A program made the position numbers and the translations under genes. Positions 24,439 through 34,011 of a stretch of DNA of 64,000 nucleotides are shown here, one piece after another (the stretch's first letter is position 1; every line of letters begins with the position of its first letter). The DNA comes from [Phialemoniopsis] sp. UDSM-2020 (Eukaryota; Ascomycota; Sordariomycetes; Thyridiales; Thyridiaceae): assembly GCA_018873225.1 (NCBI GenBank), contig JAEILZ010000007.1, forward strand, positions 3,720,001 to 3,784,000, in the 5' to 3' direction. Under the pieces are notes generated by a model. That model saw nothing but the letters and a program-made list of their open reading frames with translations. It was not told the origin of the DNA and did no database searches.

Positions 24439-25151
24439 CTAATCCTCGCCTGGCCAAATCTTGTTCGCCAGTTCTCGCACGAGCTTCAACTTTGCGATCA
24501 TATCATCTCGTGTAATGATATTGCCCAGATGGGAGCTTGCGAATCCACATTGCGGAGAAACGCTGATTCTTTTCAAAGCGTCCTCCCTGGTCTGGCCCGT
24601 CCCTTTCGCCATGCAGTTAGCAGCTTGGAAGATCTTCTCCTTCATCTGAGCGACGCTCTCAAGCTCGGGGAATTTGCTGGAGATCACGCCTAGCACAACG
24701 TGCTTATGCGCTGGGAGCTTTGGCAAGGGCTCAAAGGTACCTGAACGCTCCGTGTCGTACTCGAGGTAATAGGTATTGCAGTCCACCTCCTGGAAGAATT
24801 TGGTCGAGATCGGGTCATATCCGCCCTCGGCCACATGACGGTTGAGTGCATTGATCTGGCCGTACAGTGCAGTCATTATACAGCTTGATGTAGGCGTCAA
24901 AGAGAAAATCGATATCTTCGCCTGCCTCTTTGAACCCATTGATCATCGAGGGGTCGCAAAAGTCTACATGAAAATTTAGCAGCGGTACTTCTTGGACACT
25001 GGCGACGACTTACAACCGAGGTTGGGATCATCGATCGTCACGTTTCTGCAACCTGCATCATAGAGAATCTGTAATTCGGTACGGTAGGCTAGCGCAACAT
25101 CGGCTAGATACTCTGCATCGTTGGCATAAACATCTTCGGGATAGGCATCTG
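24439..25151 (-). pseudogene. 5'-truncated copy of a MetE-like methyltransferase gene
   Basis: This fragment matches the C-terminal two-thirds of the intact gene at 55385-56859. It begins at AYPEDVYANDAEYLAD with no preceding exons (the next gene's stop is 40 bp away), keeps the same intron position after DDPNLGY, and continues as FCDPSMINGFKEAGEDIDFL. After IKLYNDC (near 24860) about a dozen codons are missing and the frame changes. The lost segment corresponds to LHVGLHLCRGNF, which holds predicted metal-ligand His and Cys residues. The frame then resumes at HVAEGGYDPISTKFFQEV and runs to the end with SPQCGFASSHLGN. The encoded polypeptide could not be an active cobalamin-independent methionine-synthase-like enzyme. 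Sequence divergence from the intact copy suggests an old duplication. Confidence 0.85.
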
Positions 25152-25194
25152 CTCAAAATGCTTGGATAAAAAATCTATCATGACGCTAAAGGTA

Positions 25195-26781
25195 CTAGAA
25201 TACATCATGGTTCCTCAGGCCTTCATTGTAAAGAGACTTGATCGCCACCTCGACCAGTCCCAGGAACCTGTCCTCTTCGATGCGGACGTGGGCGCTCTGC
25301 CACACTTTCCCATCGTCCCGTCTCGCCTTCTGCCCTACGCTCGGCTTTGATGTGTCATTGCCCTTTGACTCTTCCTCAATCTCCTCCCCTGGCATGACCA
25401 TCTCGGCATGCGCACTGAAGTATCTGTGGCCCGTCATTGCAGCAAGATTCCGAAAGCCCTTGTGAAAGAGCCCCGCTGGTTGTATCTCCGCCACTGCACC
25501 GGCTCCCTCGCGCATGAACATGGTGTGCGTCAGGCCCGCCCCGTGCACACCGACAAGCACGTCTGTCTCCTGCACGACACGTAGCTGCTCCGCAAGCGGC
25601 AAAACAGCCAGGTCGACGACTTGCACGTCGACGTTTGGAAATCGTTTGCGGACGGCATCGAGTAAGGACTCGATGTGGAGGAGCCTGCGTGAGCCCTTGC
25701 GGTCGATGAAGGTGAGGGTGATGTCCTTCTCCTGTCCCTTCTCCATTTTTCGTGGACCAGTAGAACGTTCGACACCGAAATATTTGAAGACGCGCCTGAC
25801 AAAGAGTCTGAGAAGGGGTGACTCGGTGCAGTCTCGGGCCACCCAGTCGTTTTGCCACAAAGGATTGCTTCCGCCCGGCAAAGGGAGGATGATGTTCAAA
25901 GGCTTGTCAGAGAACTCCTGGATCTTGGCTGCGTCTCCGGCCATGTCTTTCAAGCGCAAGGGCGGCTTGCCCGAGAAGATCTGCCACAGATCAAAGGTTG
26001 ACTCCTTGGCATGGTCATCTAGTAAGATAATCTGCGTCTTCGCAATATCATCCGGCGATTGAAAGAACCCCTCGCTGTTCCTGTCCGGATCGTGGGTGAG
26101 CCGGAGAGCGTCGATGGTCATGGTCATGGACCAGATCTCCATCAAGCTATGCCAGAGATTGTTGCTCCCCTCCCGCTTTACAAGCAAGGCAAACTCGCGC
26201 TTCTTTCCAGTCGTATCGGCTAGTAGCTCCGGTGTTTGCTTGAGGTCCACAAAGTTGTCGAAGATGACCTTGGGCCCGGTCGAATACCAGTACGGCTTGA
26301 TTCGCTCAAAAGGTATTAGACCCTTTGCCGTCTCATTGACGTCGGGTTGACGGATGTGGCAGTCTAGGACAAATTTCTGGCTAGTGGCATCCAGGACAGC
26401 TCCTTGTCCAACGCAGAAGGAGTCGTGATTGTCATCGTCGCGCACATGGCTATGGAAGCAGGTCAAACGCGCCCGTGACTCCGGCGTGCAGTACTGTATG
26501 CTATGGTCTCTAAGCTGCTCGAGATATCTGGGGCTGAACCGGTCAACACAGAACTCTGGTTCTCCGGGTCTTGCTGGCGGTATGGCGCCCAACTCTGGTA
26601 TTGACAAGGCCGGGGGTCCTGTCGGCTTTTGTGTCGAAGGCAGCAGCCAGTCCGGGATACTTCGAGAGTAGGGTTGCCTGGCTACCGAGCCGGAGAGGTT
26701 GTATATGAGCAGTGCAAGAAAAGAAAGACTAGTTATCAAGGAGACCAGTCGTCTGCCTACAAACGAGTGTCGGGCTATCAT
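25195..26781 (-). CDS. GT61 glycosyltransferase (EOGT/DUF563-like)
   Basis: This is a single-exon gene of about 528 aa. The start is placed at ATG 26781 because the open frame upstream of it begins only at TTG. The N-terminus is MIARHSFVGRR followed by the hydrophobic LVSLITSLSFLALLIYNLSG, a type II signal anchor, so the enzyme should face the Golgi lumen. A Cys-containing stem leads to a DUF563 domain with EGSNNLWHSLMEIWSM, then LTFIDRKGSRRLLH, and the diagnostic DVLVGVHGAGLTHTMFM. Relatives transfer xylose or N-acetylglucosamine to proteins or glycans; the acceptor here is unknown. The C-terminal tail is charged. The frame is intact and neighbours are unrelated. Confidence 0.9.
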   Translation of the reverse strand: MIARHSFVGRRLVSLITSLSFLALLIYNLSGSVARQPYSRSIPDWLLPSTQKPTGPPALSIPELGAIPPARPGEPEFCVDRFSPRYLEQLRDHSIQYCTPESRARLTCFHSHVRDDDNHDSFCVGQGAVLDATSQKFVLDCHIRQPDVNETAKGLIPFERIKPYWYSTGPKVIFDNFVDLKQTPELLADTTGKKREFALLVKREGSNNLWHSLMEIWSMTMTIDALRLTHDPDRNSEGFFQSPDDIAKTQIILLDDHAKESTFDLWQIFSGKPPLRLKDMAGDAAKIQEFSDKPLNIILPLPGGSNPLWQNDWVARDCTESPLLRLFVRRVFKYFGVERSTGPRKMEKGQEKDITLTFIDRKGSRRLLHIESLLDAVRKRFPNVDVQVVDLAVLPLAEQLRVVQETDVLVGVHGAGLTHTMFMREGAGAVAEIQPAGLFHKGFRNLAAMTGHRYFSAHAEMVMPGEEIEEESKGNDTSKPSVGQKARRDDGKVWQSAHVRIEEDRFLGLVEVAIKSLYNEGLRNHDVF

Positions 26782-28050
26782 CGTGAAGTTTTGTTTGACA
26801 CCATGGAAGTCGTCGTTGGAAAAGAATGAATCGTTCAAAGGAGATCCAGACGGATTCCAGGCTCATAAGATGAATAATGTCATCACAGATCCAACAGCAC
26901 ACTGTAAGACAGGGGGGTCGCATCGATGCGGCCACTCTGTGAATAGATCGTCAGCCCGTGGGGGCTGAGCTGGACCCAAAAGGTGGGCAGGAATTGACTA
27001 AAGCAACGTCAGCACCGTATAAGTAGGGATTATTTAGAATCGATCGACGCTTTATCTTCCCATTCGCTTTAATAATCTCCATTTATTTAAGCTAACATCT
27101 CCATCCTTTCTCATTGCTATCTTCATGAAGTGGCTCCAAATCATGTCAAGAATCCAGGTGGTCGAGCAAAGGGGTCGGTCTTTGTGAAGCACCCAACCAA
27201 CAGACAAACAAAATTGCAGAGTAACCGCCTGAGCCAACAGCCATTTCTGCAGGCATGGTGTGTGTGGCAGCCCTTGCATGCTTAACATTTCTTCTGCAAC
27301 CTGGAGATTGGGCGTCGAAGCGCTTGGCCCCATCTCACAGCCCCCAGACACTTTCAGCCTATCATGTCCAATAATAGTTTTCGCTTCCAGCCTGTCGGGT
27401 CCGGGACGCTCGCCTGATTCGACGTTATCCTCACAAACGTTGCAGACATTCGACTTCTGTGACTTTTCGCTGGCAGAGCCCGAGCTAGCATGATCGCAGG
27501 GTTCCATGGTGGAGATGGGCTTGTCTGTTGGTTCCAAGCTGGCTGTCCCTTTGTTGTCCTGGAACCAAAAGAGTCCGTGATCGTCAAGGAGTCGCTCGGT
27601 GCCCAATAGCCAAGCTCAAGAAGGTGTAACACTTGGAAAATTTCCAGCATCAAGGCCTTTCTGGTTGATGAGACCCCGTCTTTTTGTGTTGACACACTTC
27701 AAGACATGGCGGTGCATCCCTAGGAAATCTCGCTCCGGAGAGATATGCCAGGGCTCGAAGACAGGAAACGGCCCTGGACCTTGTGGGTAACGTGTCTGGG
27801 GCTTTGCAGGCCATGCGTGACAGTCGACTCCTTTTCCCACCCCCGGTCTCGTCGTTATGTGTGCCAACAGGTGGTAGGGAAAGAGCCTAGAGCCCTGATC
27901 GGACCCAGACTGTTCGTTCAATCAAGTTCAGGATTACTCTTTCTCAAGCGCCTGGTGGAAAGCTTGAGTCTAAGCCAGCCACCTTCGTACCCTTCCTGCT
28001 CGTCTTCTATGTCTCAAGAAACTTGCCACAGTGGGTGCCAGAACTGACAC
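26782..28050. other. Gene-free interval
   Basis: This is about 1.27 kb. The longest frame (minus strand, 27052-27606) starts at TTG and has no domain character. No repeat or RNA gene was recognised. Confidence 0.45.
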
Positions 28051-29851
28051 ATGTCTGTCTCGTGCATACATGGAGTTTGTCGGCTCCTTACAATGCTGCC
28101 TCTCTTCACAATTCCTTCTCTGGCCAAGTTCGCGAATGCCGTTTGCGCCCCATATCCTGTTCCCCTTCGAATCGGCAACGTCTCGCTGCCGAACTTAAAG
28201 ATAGCAAGAGGCGTCGAATTGTCTATCGGAGAGCCCCCTCAAAAAGCAGCATTTCTGCCTTTATGGTACGGATTTCTTTCCGCTTTGCCCTTTGTCGTGG
28301 CCTCCACATGTGGTCATCTGTCTAATACTTTGCAAAACCGATAGGCCATTAAACAACACGTTCGTGTATGGAACAAACGGGTATTGCCAGCCGGGACAAC
28401 CGACATCAGACTCCTGGACCAGCGATGGCTGTACCACCTATCGAGGTGGCGCGTACGATCCACTTGCCTCGAGGACGAGGGAGCTCGTAGGGGATGAAGC
28501 ATTCGCCGACGACTGGGATGGAGACGGCGTCGTCGGAAGCCCTGCATACCCACGCGTCACGCAGATTGCTGATAGGCTGCGATTATCAAAGAATGTCACA
28601 CTCGTCAATTTTCCTATCGGCATAGCGCAGAATGACTGGGGACCTCAGGCGTACCTACCGATGATGGGTCTTGGGCTGGGCCTTGACTCGACGTTGTTGA
28701 AGACTCTCAAGTCGTCGAATCGCATCCTGTCCCGGTCATGGGGCTTCTTCTGGGGTCGGAGTACACCTGGAGTTATTTACTCGAAGCAATTGGATGGAAG
28801 TCTGATCCTGGGCGGATATGACCGCGCGAAGGTTTCAGGGCGAGGATTCACAGAAGCGCTTGCCGCGCCGGGGTCTTTTCCCGAGTGTCCGTCCCAGATG
28901 GTTGTCTGGGTATCAGATATCGTTCTCAACTTCTCCAATGGCAGCGACGCCAGCATCTTTCCTCCTTCAAGCCCCATGAGGGCGTGCATCACGCCAAGTC
29001 TCCCTGCCCTGATGAGACTGCCACTTGATCCATACTTTGGCAACATGATGCAGTTCACACAAGAGTCCATCTATCGGATCGACAGGTCTACCGGGATATA
29101 CTTTTGGAACATGAGATATAAAGCAGGACACCGTCCGTAAGTACAAAGACAACACGATGAACTCGAGCTAGTCATTAACGGCTACCATTGCAGATATGAC
29201 GGTGATCTCACCATCACCCTTCAATCGGGCTTATCGATCCGTATCCCCAATGACCAGCTCGTCATGCCACACACGTACATCAATCAGACCACCGGCGAGA
29301 TCGAGGTCAACACAACAAGTCCGGACCTTGTCATTGACTCCCTCCAAGCTGAAGAGGCAGACAAAATGGCACAGATTGGGTGGCAGTTCTTTACATCTGC
29401 CTATCTCATGGTCAATCAGGACACGAATCGCTTTACCTTGTGGGAAGCCAATCCGACCGCAGCCGAGGACTTGGTTGCGGTCAACACGACAGGGGATGAG
29501 TCAACGGCTTGGTGCATTCAAGATGATGCGACATACTCTCCGCAGAGCACCCCTGACTACGATGTTGGCCCGCAAATGTCAAAAGCAGTGATAGCCGGCA
29601 TAGCGATTGGTGTCTTTGTCGCTTGTTGCCTTGCTCTTGGCTTTGGCTATTGGTTATTTGGGCGACGGAAGACCCATGCAGTTGAGGAAGCCGCCCATCC
29701 CCTACAAAATCAAACGCACATTCCTCAGGCAGAGGCATTGTGGAAGAGTGAACTAGATGCGGGAGATGTCAGACAAGCTTCAACAACACAACAGTTCTCG
29801 AACTACGGAGACGGCCCGCATAGCACGACAAAATATGAGTTGCCGGCTTGA
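28051..29851 (+). CDS. Pepsin-fold membrane protein, catalytic motifs absent
   Basis: This is a three-exon gene encoding a secreted or surface protein with a peptidase A1-like fold. The N-terminus (from 28051 or ATG 28093, MLPLFTIPSLAKFANAVCA) looks like a signal peptide. The first lobe has VELSIGEPPQKAAFLPLW, joined by an 81-nt intron to PLNNTFVYG; here the usual D-T/S-G is missing. LDGSLILGGYDRAKVSGRGF is a clear pepsin-family landmark. The second lobe has ACITPSLPALMRLP where the second catalytic Asp motif should be, and no D-T/S-G occurs anywhere in the protein. A single C-terminal transmembrane segment (AVIAGIAIGVFVACCLALGF) and a cytosolic tail follow, as in yapsin-like proteins. It is likely a non-proteolytic relative. 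Confidence 0.8.
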
Positions 29852-30053
29852 GAGGAATAACGCAGCAGAGACCGGCCTGTAGCGTTGTGATATTGGCATT
29901 GTATCATCTGCTGTGTTGCCACGATTAGGTTTATCCTACTACCTAATGATGATCGTATCATCAGAAGTTATCTTTCCGGATGCGCCGTGCATCCGGCACA
30001 ACTTGTAAATACTTTGGCATAAATGAGTTGCGTAAAACCTGATCTAATATTAC

Positions 30054-31182
30054 TCATAACACATATGTCTCGAGAGAGCTTGGTGCGAAGAGCTCTTCCG
30101 GTTCATATTTTCGCTTCGCCAGCCCTTGCTCGAAGGAGTACTGAAGGAACTTATCTAGGACGTGCTTATTTTCCTCGAAGCCGTCCTGCCACCACCGCTC
30201 CTGTCCGCCCATCAATGCCTTTGTCTCCTCGACGTGGTCCTCCAGCCAAGGAAGCATGTACCTTAGTGCCGCACGCTCCCGCAGCGGCTCGTAGGCCATT
30301 TCAAGAGCTTGAGAAAATGCCTTTGTCAAGGTCTTAGCAACCCATTGGTTTGCCTCGTGCACGCTGCGTTTAAGCGCAACTACATGCATGATAGGAAATA
30401 TGCGAGTTCGCGCGTAGTAGTCAGCTTCGACCTTCTTGTAGTCTGGGAAGAGGCGGACGACGTCTGGTGAAGTATCAAAGGTGGACGGCTTCGTGGCGCT
30501 GAAGATGGCGTCAATGGTGCCGTCTGCCAGCATCTGTGATAGATTCTGGCCGGGCTCGATAGGCGTGACCTTGACACCTGGAGGATACGAATGAGGTACT
30601 TTGCTTTGGCGTGGTCGGTCCGATGGCTCTATGGCACCAGTGAAGAATTCAACGCTTGTTATGGGCACGCCAAACTCTTCCTCCATAATCCCACGTTGCC
30701 ACACCGGGGCTGTCACCATTGGGACAAAGTCAGAGATACCCGAGGCGAACTTGCAGCTGCAATAAAATACATAGAGATCATACTTTGGTACTCGGGGCTT
30801 CCAATTCTCTTGCCTCGAAGGTCCTTTGGCCTTGAGATACCTGCCTTGGCGTTGATGTACATCGATTGATGCCGAAAATACCTTGATGGAAACACAGGTA
30901 TTGCTATGAATGGCGGATGTTCTTGATTGAGTGTGAGCACGTATGAGGACAGCGAAAGCTCGCACACGTCGAACTCTTGGAACCGCAATTGACGGAAGAA
31001 GCTTTAGTTTCACCACACGTTAACACTTTGATCCACCCATGTCTAACTGGGAGGAGTACTCACGTCTCTTCTACGCGATAATTCAAGAAGATCAAGTCAA
31101 TTCCCTCGGGTCTTACCCGGCCGTCTTCGATCGCCTTCATGCGATCATAGTCCCAACAGGCAAAGGAGAGACGTAAAGGCAT
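30054..31182 (-). CDS. 4,5-dihydroxyphthalate decarboxylase-like protein
   Basis: This is a three-exon gene of about 330 aa with the periplasmic-binding-protein-like fold used by 4,5-dihydroxyphthalate decarboxylases. The start MPLRLSFACWDYDRM is typical. The first intron joins VEET to FFRQLRFQEFDVCELSLSSY. A 74-nt intron ending GACAG at about 30709 joins GSPEYQ to TPVWQRGIMEEEFGV, keeping the family pattern. Later motifs are MLADGTIDAIFSATKP and RIFPIMHVVALKR. Bacterial homologues remove a carboxylate from 4,5-dihydroxyphthalate; fungal paralogues are often annotated the same way without proof. It shares its promoter with an MFS exporter and lies in a putative aromatic-acid cluster with a regulator and P450. 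No break was found. Confidence 0.85.
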
Positions 31183-31516
31183 CTTCGAGGCTTCGGGCTA
31201 GCAATGCTTAAGTCTGGAGAAACGAAGGGACAACTACAAAGACGTAATTCAGAGATCTTGAACCACCATATGAGCCCAACATCACTAGAAGATTGGACTT
31301 GTTCCGATGGTAAGCTCAACTGCAACCTTTGCGTCACATTTGGCAGTGGGGCCCGAGCCGCGGCTCGCAACCGCGGCCGACTTCCGCCACCTTCAGACAT
31401 CACATCTTAATACCGGCATTTCCATCAAATAGCTGTCGATATCTAATGCACATACAGTCATCCTACCCCAGATTTTCCCCAGCTTTCTTCGTTTGAGCTT
31501 TGTCGCATTCACAACG
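31183..31516. promoter_or_regulatory. Divergent promoter, decarboxylase and MFS transporter
   Basis: This is a 334-bp shared intergenic region between two start codons on opposite strands. It contains the palindrome listed at 31354-31367 close to its centre, followed at once by another CCGCGG. A single bidirectional control element is therefore plausible. Confidence 0.6.
31354..31367. promoter_or_regulatory. Palindrome CGAGCCGCGGCTCG, putative regulator site 1
   Basis: This is a perfect 14-bp palindrome with inverted CCG/CGG halves, the kind of triplet contacted by Zn2Cys6 proteins. With flanks (31351-31373) it matches the block at 36430-36452 at 19 of 23 positions, including the 3' flank TCGCA(A/G)CCG. 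It lies about 170 bp from the decarboxylase ATG and about 150 bp from the MFS ATG. Confidence 0.6.
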
Positions 31517-33230
31517 ATGGTGGAAGAAAAGAGCGACAGCGAGCAAATCGAGCTCGGACATGGCAAAGATGGCCTGGCAGCCCAGCCTGGCAAGATTGAA
31601 GATGCCGTGTACCGGGACCGGCATGGCCTGGCACTAGTACCACAGCCGAGTCGCTTTCGGGATGACCCATTGGTATGTGCATATTCAGTGTTGTGTTTTG
31701 CACTTGGGAGCTTCAGTAACTGACCGAAGTTGCCACGCGTAAAGAATTGGCCGTCGTGGCTCAAGTGGCTAGTCCTCCTTCAAGTATCCTTTCTCGCCAT
31801 GCTCGGCCCCTTCAACTCGTCCGTTGTGAACCCGGCCCTAGTGACGCTCGCGGGTGTCTTCAAGATCCCGGTTGGATCCGCGCCCCTGCAGACCACCACG
31901 GTCATTATTGCTGTTGGCTTGGCTCCGCTCTTCTGGACGCCGCTGGCCAACATCTACGGGCGACGGCCCAACTATCTGTTGTCAACCCTCATCGGCATAG
32001 CGGCGACTATTGGCTCGGGACGAGCTAGAACATGGACGAAGCTCATCGTGGCCCGCGTGTTCAGCGGCATCGGCATGGGTGCTGCGATGGCTCTCGGTGC
32101 GGCTACTGTCAACGACCTGTTCTTCTTGCACGAGGTTAGTAACAACCCCATCTCTACTATCCGAAGCTGTGATTAGAAACGGGGGCTAATCGGCACTGCA
32201 AAGCGTGGTACCAAGATGGGTATCTGGACCGTCTTCCTCACGAACGGGGCCCATGTCGCGCCGGTCATCGGTGGCTATCTGGCGCAAAAGGCCGGAGTTC
32301 GCTGGTGCTTCTACTTGCCGGTCATCGTCACTGCCGTATCCTTTGTCGTCATGTGTATTGCACTACCCGAGACACTGTTCTCACGGTCCGAGCAGAACCT
32401 CGCCCGGCATAGGGAGCGCACATACCTCCAGATGCTCTTCAGCTTCCGCCGGAACGCACTGCTTGACAGAAAAGTGCACCTGAGAGACTTCGTTCGGCCG
32501 TTCGAGATGCTCAAGTATCCTTCTATCACGCTTACATTCATCTACTATATTGTCTCGTTCGCCTTCTCTTCTATTCCGCCCGCCGTCACAGTGGCAATCC
32601 TCTTCACCAGGATATATCACTTCCAGACCGGCGCTATCGGCTTGATGCTGGGCCTGCCACTCCTCCTTGGGTCCATGCTTGGCGAGGTCATGTCAGGCCC
32701 ATTCTCGGACTGGGTGGTGCAGCAGCATGCCAAGCGCCACGGAGGCGAGCGAAAGCCAGAGGCACGTCTGCCTGCATCACTAGGAAGCATTCTGCTTTGC
32801 CCCGCTGGCATCATCATCTACGGCGTGTGCCTGCAGAAGCAAACCCATTGGATGGGTCCGGTGATGGGCATGGCCATCGCGAGCTTTGGCTTACAGCTGG
32901 TGACCACGGTCAGCTATACGTACTGCAGTGATTGCTACAAGCCCCAGTCTGCCGAGATTGGCAGTCTTTACAACTTTGGCCGTCAGACCTTTGCCTTTCC
33001 GATGGGCTTCTACGTGTGAGTCGGGTTTCATCGACACAAAGAAACACCAGTTGCTAACCAAATTGACAACTCACAGGTTACCCTTTGCAGACCGCATAGG
33101 AATCCAGTGGGCGTGGATTACGCTAGCACTGATCACGGCTTTAACCTCGCTCGGGGTTGTTGTGCTAATCTTCAGGGGAGAGCAATGGAGGAAGCGCTTG
33201 GGAGATCCGCAGTTTCACAAGGATATTTAG
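31517..33230 (+). CDS. MFS transporter, DHA1-like
   Basis: This is a 12-TM drug:proton antiporter-like carrier in four exons. A hydrophilic, acidic N-tail (MVEEKSDSEQIELGHGKDG) precedes TM1 (LVLLQVSFLAMLGPFNSSVV). The loop 2-3 motif is NIYGRRPNYLLST, and TM4-5 reads VFSGIGMGAAMALGAATVND, joined across an intron to RGTKMGIWTVFLTNGAHVAP. The central loop is basic and long (SEQNLARHRERTYLQM). Exon 4 begins LPFADRIGIQWAW, and the stop TAG is at 33228-33230. This family exports small organic molecules or imports amine/acid solutes through the plasma membrane. It is divergently transcribed from a dihydroxyphthalate-decarboxylase-like gene, with a palindrome between them, so transport of the same aromatic compound is likely (inference). 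Confidence 0.9.
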
Positions 33231-34011
33231 TAGAGTCTCATAACCAATGTTTCCGTGTGTTTCACTTAAGAAAGCTTTGATTGCATTTTATAATTGCAAT
33301 AATTTCAAGTGGGTGACAGATTAGTTGACGGTTTGCCATCCCGATGTACCTCAATTCTTAACGGATCATCTAGGATTATCCCACTATCAAAGCGCATATG
33401 AATCATTCATTTGTTAGAAACTTGGGTAGAGATCGATGCAGACCCGTCAACCTTTGTGACACCCACTTGGCTTTGTGTGTCGCCTCTTTAATCCGAAGAC
33501 AGTCTGTAGACCTGAAGCTGTGATGAGCATATGTTTCTCCTGGGTACCTTACTCCACATTTTGCAAACGTTTCCCCGCAGGAAGAGGCGGCGTCGATGGT
33601 GGCGGAAAAGCGATAGATTGTCCAATTGGTCGACCAAAGAGGGGAAAGGGACTGGACGTTCGGCCAGACAGCCCAGAGGAGGCGAGAAACAACGTAAATC
33701 CCCCATATCTTCCGAGATAATACGCTACCCCGGCCAGAGGACCTTGAACGAGGCGCTACAATACTAGCCTCTCCACTAGCCCAACTCAACCTGAGCGTGA
33801 CCTCCACCAGACGGTACCCTTAAGTACTCAATGGGCTTTAAGCAACTGCTGACGTCCGATTTTACCAATCGCGGCACTTCACCTGTCAAACAACCATTCG
33901 GTGACGCTTGTGCGGACGGCTCCCTCGGCTCAACTCCGTTACAGATCCTGGGCGACAAACTCTTTGGATTAGTTTACCACGGTGATATCTGCTTATGGCA
34001 CGTCGGCCGTC
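33231..34011. other. Gene-free interval before the cluster regulator
   Basis: No domain-bearing frame was seen. The right end is the presumed promoter of the Zn2Cys6 gene; the palindrome found before its neighbours is not present here. Confidence 0.45.

Noticed and set aside
27052..27606. 184-codon frame on the minus strand
   Set aside because: Begins with TTG, has no domain character and no supporting splice or neighbour context.
30709..30782. Suspected frameshift in the decarboxylase-like gene after GSPEYQ
   Set aside because: A normal 74-nt intron (GTATGA to GACAG) joins the parts in frame as GSPEYQ-TPVWQRG.
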